This document shows, in pieces, positions 34,465 to 47,368 of a stretch of 64,000 bases of DNA. Below the pieces are notes generated by a model, which was given only the letters and a program-made list of their open reading frames with translations, ran no database searches and was not told where the DNA came from. Position 1 is the stretch's first letter; each line of letters opens with the position of its first letter. The stretch lies in the NCBI GenBank assembly GCA_963682055.1, contig OY821742.1, forward strand, positions 30,785,060 through 30,849,059, read 5' to 3'. Position numbers and translations under genes: made by a program. The DNA is from Primula veris. Lineage: Eukaryota > Streptophyta > Magnoliopsida > Ericales > Primulaceae.

Positions 34465-35517
34465 TTTCAGTCCAGAGAACTTAGCAAGAGTCAAAGCAAT
34501 CTTGTAAAAGATATGCACATATCCTAGATTATTATGGCAAAAAAGCAACAAATCATCAACAAAACAAAAGTGAGACAGTTTCAGGCCTTTACATTTATCA
34601 TGAAAGATAAAGCTATCAGAGTGGCACTCTTGCTCAAGAATAAGAGAAAGAACATTCATACATATTACAAACAAATAAGGAGATAGAGGATCCACTTGTC
34701 TAATCCCTTTTTTGCCTTTAAAGAACCCCTCTATACTACCATTAATCATAATGGAATATGAGGGAGTGGAAATGCATTATGAGATCCAATGTCTCATATA
34801 CAAAGGAAACCCCATAAGCTCAAGGGTGTCAAGGATAAAATTCCAGTTAATAGAATCGAAGGCTTTCATAAGATCCACTTTCATGGTAACTCTAGGCTTC
34901 CCCTTATCAAGATGATAGCCATGTAAAATCTCTTGAGCTGGCAAAATATTATCTGAAATAGATCTACCCTTAACAAAGGCAGATTGATTTCCTAGAATGA
35001 GAACATCCATGAAAGGTTTTATCCTATTAGCAATGAGTTTATATATGCATTTATAAGAGCTATTACAGCAAGAAATTGGCCTATAATCGCTAATTCTAGT
35101 AGAGTTATCCACCTTAGGAATAAGAGCAATACAAGTGCTATTAACTTGCTTTAACAGAGATCCATCATGAAAAAAGTCCTTAATAGCTTCTGTGATGTCT
35201 CTTCCTATAATGTGCCAAGCTCTCCTAAAGAAAAATCCATTGAACCCATCAGGTCCCGAAGCTTTGTTAGGATTCATAGACATCAAACAATCAAGTATTT
35301 CATCATCATTAAACATAGCATTAAGAGAAACAAGCATGTCATCACTAACCACATGCTTAACATAATGAGAGAGAGCTTCTATGCCAGGGTAATCACTGAA
35401 ATTAGTAGTCCCTAAAATATTTTTGTAATAATCAAGAATATTATACACAATATCCTCATTCTAAGTAAGAGTAACGCCATCATTATCAATAAGATCAATA
35501 AGAGAAGCAGTCCTATT
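34465..35517 (-). pseudogene. LINE ORF2 reverse transcriptase, N-terminal and catalytic part
   Basis: Minus strand. 35448-34777 gives 'MNPNKASGPDGFNGFFFRRA', 'SDYRPISCCNSSYKCIYKLI', 'GNQSAFVKGRSISDNI' and the catalytic 'KVDLMKAFDSINW'. A stop near 34777 is followed by 34749-34465 with 'YSIMINGSIEGFFKGKKGIR'. The RT box Gly in 'RQGDP' is Val here, and the active site reads FVDD rather than FADD, with the second Asp pair kept. The frame meets the solo LTR at 34459 within 'FSGLKAN'. The Gly-to-Val change suggests the copy is dead even apart from the insertions. Confidence 0.88.
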
Positions 35518-36654
35518 TCAATTGTTTCTCTGGTTAATAGACTTAAAGAAGTAAGTAGTGTTTTGGTCCCCATTCTCAAACCAATTAATTCTACTTTTTC
35601 GCTTACCTATACTTTCTTCATCATCAAGAATACTAAGCAGGTTGTACTTAGCCTTATTAAGGGAAGCCCGGAAAATAGAGACATCCCCTTTATCAAATAA
35701 CACTTGAGCATTATGAAGAGATTCCCTAGCATTGTTAACAATAGTATTAATATCTTTGCCTTTAACAATAGCAAGATTTTTTAGAGCCATTTTAACAGTA
35801 TTCAGTTTTTTGCAAACAATGTACATCTTAGTACTATAGAAGTTGGTATCCCAAGCTTTAGAAATAGTGTCGTCAAATTCTTCAAAATTTACCCAGAAAT
35901 TGAAAAATCTAAAGGGCTTAGGGCCAAAAGCAAAGTTTTTGCTAAAAGTTACAACAACAGGAGTGTGATCAGAGATATCATGAGGGAGAAAATTAGTCTC
36001 AGCATTTTTAAAGTAGGAAATCCAATCATTATTAACAAGAACTCTATCAATTTTCCTCTGAATGGACATAGTATCCCAGTTGTTACACCAGGAGTACTTA
36101 AGTCCATTAAATTTCAAATCATCTAGAGAAGCAATATTAATACAAGCAGAAAAATCATTAAAATGATGAGGCCATTTCTTGGTACCCCCTTTTCTATCAG
36201 AAGGATATCTAATAGCATTAAAATCCCCCATAACAACTCAAGGCATATTAATCGTATTGTTAGAGAGGGTAATAACATCATTCCACAACTGAGTTATAAC
36301 ACTATGATGATTATCCGCATACACAAAAGTATCAAGAAAGTTGTCATTAGTATTAATGTGCAACATGTTACATTGAATAAACTGAGTACTAGCTTTCAAA
36401 ACAGAGCAACCCCAAATAGATGGGTCAAAAGCAATAATGATTCTACCATAAGGAGCTTGGACAATGTTGCTAACATAACTTCAGTTCATAAAAGTGTATC
36501 GACAAGTACTTTCCAACCTATGAGCAGAGATTTTAGTCTCAAGCACACCAATACAGGTGAGGTTATTTTTATTAATCAACAATTTAATAGCATCTTGTTT
36601 CTTTTTCTTATTTAAACCCCTAATGTTCCAACACCCTATTTTATTCATATCCAT
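35518..36654 (-). pseudogene. LINE ORF2 N-terminal endonuclease domain
   Basis: AP-type endonuclease (EEP superfamily) that nicks target DNA. Start chosen at ATG 36654-36652, two bases after the ORF1 stop, because homology begins there with 'NKIGCWNIRGLNKKKKQDAI'. It shows 'VLETKI', then stops near 36480 and 36240, then 'MGDFNAIRYPSDRKGG' and 'SDHTPVVVTF'. These hold the catalytic Glu, Asp-Asn and Asp-His residues of the family. The linker to RT ('WFENGDQNTTYFFKSINQR') ends near 35520 at a stop. Confidence 0.85.
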
Positions 36655-36655
36655 A

Positions 36656-36942
36656 TCAAACTAAATATTTGGTGGAATCATTAGCATCTACCTCAGTGCC
36701 AAGCTTTTTAAGCTCTTTCACATGTTTTTTTCTCTCTTTCTTTAGTCTGTTTCTTTCATTTTTTTCATCCTGATTTTTACTTACGTACATAGTCTGGGCT
36801 TCAATCACATTGTTATCATCACTTCTATCCTCCTTATTAGTCTTTTTTGAAAAATTAATAACATTATCATTATCATAGTCACCAATATTCCCCTTAGTAC
36901 TAGCTCCAACTTTATCTAAATAAATAGGAATCAGTTGAGCAA
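36656..36942 (-). pseudogene. LINE ORF1 C-terminal part
   Basis: Continues ORF1 from 45395 across LARD-like copy B. Highly charged, Asn/Asp then Lys/Arg rich ('RNRLKKERKKHVKELKK'), ending 'STKYLV' and TGA at 36658-36656. The tail probably binds nucleic acid. The stop lies one base before the ORF2 ATG. Confidence 0.8.
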
Positions 36943-39229
36943 TGTCACGCCCCGGATTTTGGATAAACCCGGGTCGTGAATGAAAATTAAAATAAAAAGG
37001 GAAAAAGTTAAAATAACAAAACATTCAGTATGTCATTCGATAGCACGCTAATCAATAGACCCAAATAAATACTTCAGGCCATGCCGATAATCACATATGA
37101 TTCCCTGAGTTGGCCTAAGGGTAGCCAACGGTGTTCAAATGTGACAACACAAACAAGACAATACGTTTTAGAAAATTTCGGCATGAGCTTCGCGTATCTA
37201 CTTGTTTCCAATAAATTAGACCTGTTTGAACAACACAACAAAATCACCACGCGATTACCAAATAATCCAACAAGGATAAATCAAATCCAACCCAGCTGAC
37301 ATTCTATAAAATAGCGTAATCTAAATTAAACTTGCGTTAAACGCCTATTAGGTCCACAAGGCTCAAAATGAGGTAATACCAAAATGAATAAAAACAAGTC
37401 TGACGTGCGCACGATCACGTGTAATATGATAATGAGCCCCATGCAAGCATTCTAAACTTCGCCACAGTGTACATCAACACCTGTACATCGATCATGAACA
37501 AAATGTACAGAAAACAAAGAAAGGAGGTAAGAAAACAATCTCGCTTTAAAAACGGCGCGTGCTACTAAGCACGCACACACAATCCTAACATGGCAAATAT
37601 GATATCTTGGCAAATAATGACAAATGCAATTGCACGAAAAACACATCAACAAATATAACTCGCAACACAAGTAAATGAACATATAATCAAGATCAACTGA
37701 ATTAAGAATAAAATAAGATAAAATAAAACAAAACAAAATAAAACAAGACTCAACGAAACACAAAGTCGGGATTGCCTCACATGTACCCACTTTTAGAGCC
37801 ACTCTGCTCTAGGACCCAAAGTGCAATGGTTCCCTCACCCATATTCTGACACTAACATGTGACCAAAAGATATGGGGCCGGCTTTAAGGGGACTAACCCT
37901 ATGGTACCGATATACCTAATCCTTGCGCAAGTTTCCGGGATCTCACCGTAAGCTGACACAGCTCCGCCTTAACACTTGGTACTGCAATCCCTAAAATAAA
38001 TATAAAAGACTCCGAAAAACATAAATGGTAAAGTCCACCAAAAAAAAATAAAATAAATAACGCCACACTTTGTAATAGTTTATTTAATCGAATATTAAAA
38101 ATCACTTGAACACATCTATGTCACGGTATCACCACAATGTTCACACAATAACACCACTGTCACACTTTCACCACTTTCACGTTTTTAAAAAAATTAATTA
38201 AATAACACATTTAAATCATCCCTTTTTTTTTTCACAATTCATTTTATAATAAAAATAGTAAAATCGCCATACACAATATAATCACCATAAAAATAACGAT
38301 GTGAAGCTATTACACACAAAATACAATAACATGAAGCAATACACACTAGCAATTTTACATAGCTTAGCATACAAACAACACATAAAAACCGCCTTTAAAG
38401 CGAAACTATATTCTTCCCCCTTACCTACACAAACGAGAGCTCGTTTGTCAAAAAAACTCCAAACTCAAGTCGAAAGCCCAACGAACAGTTAGAAGCAGAT
38501 CTGGACAGCCCAATAACGGTCCTTAAACAATCCCTAAACGTAATTAAAACGAGCTACGGATTAATATAAAAACACCTAATTCGGATTATAGCCAATATTC
38601 CCAAAAATGGGTTTTTATAAAAGTTAAAATCAGATGAAACGGCTTACACGGATAGATAGCTCTCGAAAAATAGGCTAAAAAAACATATTTGATTGCGAAA
38701 AACGGAGATCCGAAGACCCCGATAGCGGACTCCGAAGCGGTTTACCGAATAAACCCAAAAACCATTCACCGACCTATCACCGTCAGCCTACTGGGCAGGT
38801 CTCCGTCTGGTCATCGCCGGTCCATCACCGTTCAGCCCCTCTCCCCGGCGTCCCTCTCTCTGAATTGTATATATATATATATGTGTATATGTATATGTAT
38901 ATGTATATGCATATGCGGCATATATATATATATATATGTATGTATCGGTGTATGTGTATGTGTATCTGTGGGTGTGTATATATATATATATATATATGTT
39001 AATATGTGTGGCTGTGTATGTATGTAAATATATATATATTTAGGTATTAGCTAAATAACACTTTAGCCCATATAATTATTAGTATTTACACATATGATCC
39101 AACATTATCACTACATATACATTAATACATTATCTATTTCACATATATACAATTACACAATACATTAATATCACTTTAGAAAAATAATACAAATAAATAA
39201 TAAATACCCAAAATTTCCGAGTCGTTACA
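36943..39229 (-). repeat. 3' LTR of LARD-like copy B
   Basis: It differs from copy A LTRs by a replaced block at about 38050-38300 ('cgccacactttgtaatag') and another near 38700-39050 holding different GC-rich text and longer (TA)n/(TG)n tracts. Confidence 0.9.
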
Positions 39230-39266
39230 TTCTCCCCAACTTAAAAAAATTTCGTCCCGAAATTTA
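39230..39266 (-). other. PPT and ATTTCGGGACGAAAT motif of copy B
   Basis: Same arrangement as in copy A at 24758-24794. Confidence 0.8.
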
Positions 39267-42200
39267 GCACACACTATTGTCGCCCAAAAACTAATTCCAC
39301 TCATATACATATTCTCACACCTCAAAACCACTTTGAAGGGTAAAATAAATCATAAAGCCAAAATAATAGAAAAGCAAAAGAAAGGTAAAGCGAACTTAAA
39401 ATTAAGCGAAAGATTGTTAACAATTTCCACCAAAGAATGATCACCCACCGCACATTACTTTACCACACTCAAAAGAAAGATCACATAATTCATGCTACTG
39501 ATCAGACAAATTATATTTAAATCCATAAAAGCACATAAACATATATTCATCGACTACCGACTGATGAAAATAAGATAATCACATCATATCACATACATGT
39601 ACTAGAAGTCTTACTATATCATCCCCAGAAATATTTACTCACCAAACAACGCTATTCCATACAGAAATGACTATTAATGTTTACGAATACTAGTAGGAAA
39701 ACCAAATAATATATCAAACGGCAGCTCTAAATATGTCACACTGAATGGTTCACCCAGACAAATAATTAAAAACTTATATTCACATGTTGTTAGCTCAACA
39801 TCAATATAAAATAGACACTTTCCAAACCAGTCTCACAATTAAATTCCATTAACAAAGCATGGTCTCACTATATAAACAGTTACATACTTCAATGATAAAC
39901 AATTTAAATTAATAAAATGCATAATGTAGTTGACACACAAAATTTAATCACAAAGAAAGATATACGAACTTTCCATTTACAAATATGGATGACGACTATA
40001 TATAAGTGTCAATTTTCTTTTTCAACCAGAACTAATTTTATAAGCCATTAATTAGTATAAATAGATTCCCATACGATAACTAAAATTAAATTAAATACAC
40101 CAATTTACATTTCATCAACATAGTACAAAAGGACACGCATGTAATAGATGATCACCATCACAACCATTTTCACCCAATTACTACATCTAAATACATATAC
40201 GTGTTACAAAAAACTCATTGCCATATTATTTGGATATCCCTTACATTGTCATACACATACATCACATGCACTTAGCCACATACCGGAACCTAAAATCCAC
40301 CACTATATAACGCAGTAAAATTATTAAAAGAATATTCTCACAACACCTTTTATTTTCTCAAATAATGTAATAATAAAATAAAATTATATCACGTCTGACC
40401 AACTCGTAAACGATTTTTATTTTCCAAAACCACTTACAAATATATTAATTTATATAGATCGATATAACGTACCAACAATATTTAGGAGAAAAAAAAAATT
40501 ACTTTTTATCAACTCAACAGTACAGCTACTAACTTCACCTCACGCCAAACTTTGGTACACAAATTCTTAATAATTATCAAAAAAATAAATATTGAAAGAA
40601 CTGATTGAGTTACTAGGAATAAATCACTGAGCTACACAAAATAAACTTAAGCATCTTTCTTAATCAAGACATACTTGTCTCATGGGTCCATCACAAAAAA
40701 ATATATAAAAAGACCACTGCGACTGATAAGAATGAACCTGATGGTTAGTACATGAACTTATAACTTTAATAAATATATTCACACGAACACAAAATATGGT
40801 TATTATATTAAACACTCCACCATCTTATTGTAGCTATATGCCCCCAACGCAATATATATAGGTAGAACGTATATTAATCACCATTTTGCTATGTCCTCAC
40901 ATAGACGTCGTGTCTATAAAATAACAAAATCATCTTAACTCCTACATTCAGTCTTAAATAGCAGACTCCATATTACATATTATATATAGCACACTTAGCT
41001 TGATCCTATTCTAAAAAAAATGTTTAAGAAAATAATGGGCATGGATTGTCATAACATCAAACACTAAGGTACATAGCAAAAGTTAAACAATCCACCAATA
41101 CACAATTAAGAAGAACATCAAATATATCTCCAATTAATACAACTTGAGCACAAAGTGCACAATAAATTGTCATATCACAATTCTATCAGGCTTTAAAAAA
41201 AAGAAGACACCAAGTGAAATTTGTTAAATGGAAGTAAATGCAATAATAGTTTTGCAATAAAATTCGGGGAAATTATATGTAAACACATGAAATTATAAAC
41301 ACTAAAATTATACAATCTTGCACCTTCACATCATTCTGTACTGCTAGATTTTACTCAGACAATATTATAACAAAGAAAACAAACACTCTAATGATTCGGA
41401 ATCTACAACAACAACAACAACAACAACAAAAACCTATAATGTCTTGCTCGTGTTACCCCATTTTTCACAAAGAACATAAAGATAATCCCAACATAATTGA
41501 TAATCCGCACAGTAAGCCACTTTGAGTTTTTAGACGTCAATGGAATAAACCTGACACGTTGTCCTACAAAGATGGTGTCTACGAAAAAGGAGATACTTAA
41601 AAAGAAAACTATTTTCTCAATGGCATATAATACACGTACAAGTGAAGATAAATAAATAAAAAATCTTAAGTATTAGGCGAATCACCCTATTTTGTCTATA
41701 ATTTGGCCGGATTAACGCAAATAAACAAAGATTAACAAGAATTTCTAATAATAAATTCGTTTGATTCAATAACTATAAAATGATAAACCATTGGGCATAG
41801 ATCTCAACACGTCAACTACCGGTATTTAGCTATTAAATTTATTTAATAGTCACATTGTATGGTCACTAATATTACTTACGAACCGTCACTACTTACACAC
41901 CAAAACACACGCTATATAATTCTACTAAAAACAGAACAAAAATTGCACACTTGGCATATAGTCACATAGTCGCAACGATAAAAGGAATTACACCAACAAT
42001 TGTGGTTATAGTTAGAAGTGCTAAAATCAAAATAACAGTCTTTACACTACCGTTCACATCACACCTATACTAGACATAATATCATGTTTTAGGATACTTT
42101 CAAATAGTCTACGTACAACAATCACACTTCAATTACTAGTAAACAGTCACACGACATAAAAGTCAAGCAAGTAATTATTACTAAAACACCATTTATTTTA

Positions 42201-43089
42201 TCATTTCTCCCTTGCGTCACACCGAAATCATAAATACTCTTGCGTCATACCGAAATCATAAATAACAACAATGCTACACATAACTAAGTTAATCAAAGGC
42301 GAAACCATACTCTAAGCTTTAAAGAATACTTGTGACAACACGATTAATATAATGAATTAACCATTTTATTAGTGAAAAAAATGTACTCCAGTGAATAAAA
42401 ATATAACTCGTATAGTGTTGAGGAATAATCCACTGTACGTGCCAAATCAACCGCAAACGCTTCATATGTAAACAAATGTACCTCTCATAACATGTCAAAC
42501 ACTTCAACCAACAAACTATAAGATCTAAAACTAATATGACAGAACATAAAAAGTTACCAAACTTAACACCACGCTCAATATGGATAACACTTAAAAAGGA
42601 TACCATATACACACGGCATACAGAGTACAACGAAAACATGAAACAAACTAAACGTCTACAAATCCTACTTGTCTACACAAATATCAATCCTTCTTAACCC
42701 ATCGTAATTTAGTTTCAGTCACTAACAATCATAAAAACAATCCGTTAGAAGGCACCACCACAATCCTCGATCAATATATGTAGCACATAACAGATATTTC
42801 TATATAATCACACCACGAGTAACACACAACTGGATATGTCCACCAACTAAAACCGTTCACATTCAACAAACACGAAACCGTTTAACAAGAACCATATATA
42901 CACCCATTAAAACGGATCAACTCCCAATACAATATAAGTCAACCAAACTTGTAAACAAACAACCAAATACACCACATGGATTTTGAAAAATGTAGATTTT
43001 CTTAAAATGTCTTACACCACCAAGTATCACTCATTCCCGTGTGTGCCTATCCTACCCAACAGGCAACCAAGTTAATCGGAACCCGGTTA

Positions 43090-43101
43090 GCTCTGATACC
43101 A
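43090..43101 (-). other. Primer binding site of LARD-like copy B
   Basis: Minus strand TGGTATCAGAGC, three bases from the 5' LTR. Confidence 0.9.
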
Positions 43102-43104
43102 AGC

Positions 43105-45389
43105 TGTCACGCCCCGGATTTTGGATAAACCCGGGTCGTGAATGAAAATTAAAATAAAAAGGGAAAAAGTTAAAATAACAAAACATTCAGTATGTCATTC
43201 GATAGCACGCTAATCAATAGACCCAAATAAATACTTCAGGCCATGCCGATAATCACATATGATTCCCTGAGTTGGCCTAAGGGTAGCCAACGGTGTTCAA
43301 ATGTGACAACACAAACAAGACAATACGTTTTAGAAAATTTCGGCATGAGCTTCGCGTATCTACTTGTTTCCAATAAATTAGACCTGTTTGAACAACACAA
43401 CAAAATCACCACGCGATTACCAAATAATCCAACAAGGATAAATCAAATCCAACCCAGCTGACATTCTATAAAATAGCGTAATCTAAATTAAACTTGCGTT
43501 AAACGCCTATTAGGTCCACAAGGCTCAAAATGAGATAATACCAAAATGAATAAAAACAAGTCTGACGTGCGCACGATCACGTGTAATATGATAATGAGCC
43601 CCATGCAAGCATTCTAAACTTCGCCACAGTGTACATCAACACCTGTACATCGATCATGAACAAAATGTACAGAAAACAAAGAAAGGAGGTAAGAAAACAA
43701 TCTCGCTTTAAAAACGGCGCGTGCTACTAAGCACGCACACACAATCCTAACATGGCAAATATGATATCTTGGCAAATAATGACAAATGCAATTGCACGAA
43801 AAACACATCAACAAATATAACTCGCAACACAAGTAAATGAACATATAATCAAGATCAACTGAATTAAGAATAAAATAAGATAAAATAAAACAAAACAAAA
43901 TAAAACAAGACTCAACGAAACACAAAGTCGGGATTGCCTCACATGTACCCACTTTTAGAGCCACTCTGCTCTAGGACCCAAAGTGCAATGGTTCCCTCAC
44001 CCATATTCTGACACTAACATGTGACCAAAAGATATGGGGCCGGCTTTAAGGGGACTAACCCTATGGTACCGATATACCTAATCCTTGCGCAAGTTTCCGG
44101 GATCTCACCGTAAGCTGACACAGCTCCGCCTTAACACTTGGTACTGCAATCCCTAAAATAAATATAAAAGACTCCGAAAAACATAAATGGTAAAGTCCAC
44201 CAAACAAAAATAAAATAAATAACGCCACACTTTGTAATAGTTTATTTAATCGAATATTAAAAATCACTTGAACACATCTATGTCACGGTATCACCACAAT
44301 GTTCACACAATAACACCACTGTCACACTTTCACCACTTTCACGTTTTTAAAAAATTTAATTAAATAACACATTTAAATCATCCCTTTTTTTTTTCACAAT
44401 TCATTTTATAATAAAAATAGTAAAATCGCCATACACAATATAATCACCATAAAAATAACGATATGAAGCTATTACACACAAAATACAATAACATGAAGCA
44501 ATACACACTAGCAATTTTACATAGCTTAGCATACAAACAACACATAAAAACCGCCTTTAAAGCGAAACTATATTCTTCCCCCTTACCTACACAAACGAGA
44601 GCTCGTTTGTCAAAAAAACTCCAAACTCAAGTCGAAAGCCCAATGAACAGTTAGAAGCAGATCTGGACAGCCCAATAACGGTCCTTAAACAATCCCTAAA
44701 CGTAATTAAAACGAGCTACGGATTAATATAAAAACACCTAATTCGGATTATAGCCAATATTCCCAAAAATGGGTTTTTATAAAAGTTAAAATCAGATGAA
44801 ACGGCTTACACGGATAGATAGCTCTCGAAAAATAGGCTAAGAAAACATATTTGATTGCGAAAAACGGAGATCCGAAGACCCCGATAGCGGACTCCGAAGC
44901 GGTTTACCGAATAAACCCAAAAACCATTCACCGACCTATCACCGTCAGCCTACTGGGCAGGTCTCCGTCTGGTCATCGCCGGTCCATCACCGTTCAGCCC
45001 CTCTCCCCGGCGTCCCTCTCTCTGAATTGTATATATATATATATGTGTATATGTATATGTATATGTATATGCATATGCGGCATATATATATATATGTATG
45101 TATCGGTGTATGTGTATGTGTATCTGTGGGTGTGTATATATATATATATATATATATGTTAATATGTGTGGCTGTGTATGTATGTAAATATATATATATT
45201 TAGGTATTAGCTAAATAACACTTTAGCCCATATAATTATTAGTATTTACACATATGATCCAACATTATCACTACATATACATTAATACATTATCTATTTC
45301 ACATATATACAATTACACAATACATTAATATCACTTTAGAAAAATAATATAAATAAATAATAAATACCCAAAATTTCCGAGTCGTTACA
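43105..45389 (-). repeat. 5' LTR of LARD-like copy B
   Basis: Almost identical to 36943-39229. Differences seen include single bases near 43533, 44204 and 44463 and microsatellite lengths. Confidence 0.92.
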
Positions 45390-45394
45390 AGCAA

Positions 45395-47045
45395 TGTATT
45401 CATGGGTGTTAATTTTGCTAATGAGACTATCAAAAGCATCAAAGAGTTTAGCATTTTTATCCTTTCTGTGAGCAACATTTTCCCTTTTAGAGCCAAAATC
45501 AAGGTTCTCAAATATGTTAGAGAGCTTGACACAGTGATTATCAGTAGCCCCTTTAGCTTTAGCCTTAAGGAGAGGAGTTGCTACAATCAGCAAAGAATCT
45601 CCATTGTCTATGGAGATAAATGTATTTCCCTCTTTAAATTTGACATTTTTAGTGTTTTTGAATTTTTTATTAGGAGCAGACTTAACACCAACTTCAATCC
45701 ATTCCTCATTAGTATCATGTAAGGGCGTAACAATAGCCTTATTTTTTCTTTTGAGGAGGCAAAATTTAGGCAAATGTCCATATTCCTTACAGAACTCACA
45801 GTGCTTAGGGATCCAAGGGTATTTAGCATTAACAACAAACACTTCACCAGTCTCATCATGTACATGAATATCAGAGGGGAACTCACTGTCTATATTAACT
45901 TCTACAAATATGATGGCATAATCAATTCTATTCAAAGCAGAAGTTTGTTCATCGGCATATAAGGGGTTACCAATTTTGCTAGCAACATGGCTAAATCCAA
46001 TGTCATTCCAGAGATTTAAAGGAAGCCCAAAAAAATGGACCCAAATTGGTATGGTTTTAAAAGCTTTCCTTAAGACAATTAGTATTAGCATCCCAAGGTT
46101 TAAGAAACAAAGGCTTATTAAGAAAGAACCAAGGTCCTTTTTTAAGCACACTCTCAACACCCAATTGATTAAAAAATCTGAAAATATAAACACCATTACC
46201 AGCGGGTATAATTTTAGAAAAACCAAATCTAGACCATTTAAGTTGTGCTTATTTGAGGATAGTATGAAATGGGAGACCACTTCCCATGAAGTAACCCACA
46301 ATATTGTTTTTCCATAGTTCAGCACCCACAACAGTCACTCTACGAGGTAGGATCACTCTTTCAGAGTTAGATTTAACAAAATTAAGAGATATTTTTTCTA
46401 TGGGCAAATGGGTTTCAAAGAAAAGAGAGCCCTCAACAGCCTCAAAGGAAGGCTTACCTTTTTAAGTAACATCAATATCATCTTTATTATTAAGAGAACT
46501 GAAAGTTTTAGATAAAATTTCCACTTTAAGATAAGCAAAATTCTCTATAGTGTAATAGGGGTTACATTAGCTTTATTAACGGCTAGTTTTTCAACTTTTT
46601 CTAATTCAGGAAAAAGACATTTGCAAACAATGTTATTGTCAGTAGTATCAGAGAAATAATTACCTTTAGGTAAAAGATGACCGTTAAGGGGTAAAAAGGT
46701 AATTAGCTCATCTTCCCCAAAATTCCCAACCATGGATTTATTTTGGACCCTAACATCCTCCATCTCTGTTTCTTTTACCTAGCTCTTTGTGGCATAAGGT
46801 TAGGAGAACTCGCCATCCTCGTTATCCACCTCCTTTGGGCTTTTATCATAATCTGGAGCTCCTTTTATAGCAGCAGCCTTGGACGTAAATTTGTTTTCTC
46901 CATTAGAAGTATGGAGACCTAAATCAACAATAAGCTCATCGGAGAGCTCTATGTTTTTTGTGATGTAATCCCCTTTAATTTGGGATTGGACTGAATCACT
47001 TCTATTAGCAAAAGCCCTCAATTCAGCACTAATATCAGCATCCTG
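45395..47045 (-). pseudogene. LINE ORF1 (gag-like, DUF4283 and CCHC knuckle), 5' part
   Basis: RNA-binding ORF1 protein of plant LINEs. On the minus strand the frame runs through stops near 46800, 46777, 46463 and 46240. The middle holds a DUF4283-like block ('NQLGVESVLKKGPWFFLN', 'IPIWVHFFGLPLNLWNDIGF'). A knuckle follows near 45760-45810, 'CEFCKEYGHLPKFC', spaced CX2CX4HX4C. It then continues to 'NTHEYIA' and meets LARD-like copy B. The true start is not clear: upstream of about 47045 the frame is closed. Confidence 0.82.
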
Positions 47046-47353
47046 ATCATATCCTCATTTTCTCCCACATCACTAGGTGATACGTGGGTGTTTAGGGGGG
47101 AATCCAAGACGATTATCGATTCAGGTAAAGGGTCTGAGTTAGGAGTTAGGAGGGGTGTATAGGTCAGAATACCTCTTGTATTCATAAAAAAAGGGAGGTT
47201 CCATAGATGAATAGGACATAGTTGACATAGAAGACATGCTTAGAGATAAAGGTTTAGATTAATAATAGTGATGAGAGCCACAATGGATCTATGTTATCTC
47301 TCTTAGGGACCTTCTCTCTCTAGACATTCTAAGGTGAATATTGTATCTTTTTC
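47046..47353 (-). other. LINE 5' UTR
   Basis: No frame. It ends near the 'agagagagaaggtccctaag' block (47309-47328 on the minus strand) just inside the right target duplication. Confidence 0.55.
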
Positions 47354-47368
47354 CTTAATGGTTTTTTT
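47354..47368. repeat. Right target-site duplication of the minus-strand LINE
   Basis: CTTAATGGTTTTTTT; see 22022-22038. Confidence 0.65.

Larger units (their letters stand above)
39230..43104 (-). other. Non-coding internal region of LARD-like copy B
   Basis: 3.87 kb. It follows copy A closely with small indels (for instance a shorter A-TA tract near 40696-40708, and an extra segment near 40180-40220). No coding motif on either strand. Confidence 0.85.
36943..45389 (-). mobile_element. LARD-like non-coding LTR retrotransposon, copy B
   Basis: 8447 bp between AGCAA target duplications (36938-36942 and 45390-45394). The two LTRs of 2287 and 2285 bp differ at only a handful of sites by eye, so this is the youngest large insertion here. 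It has the same PBS, PPT and internal region as copy A and no coding capacity. It lies within LINE ORF1. Confidence 0.93.
22039..47353 (-). mobile_element. L1-type LINE retrotransposon, split by four insertions
   Basis: Reading right to left: 5' UTR, ORF1 (DUF4283-like plus CCHC), ORF2 with endonuclease, RT and zinc-finger domains, and a 3' UTR. Subtracting the two LARD-like elements, the MITE, the solo LTR and their target duplications leaves about 6.6 kb, the size of a full-length plant LINE. The pieces rejoin without loss at every insertion, since each is bordered by a short direct repeat of LINE sequence. ORFs carry scattered stops. Confidence 0.85.
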
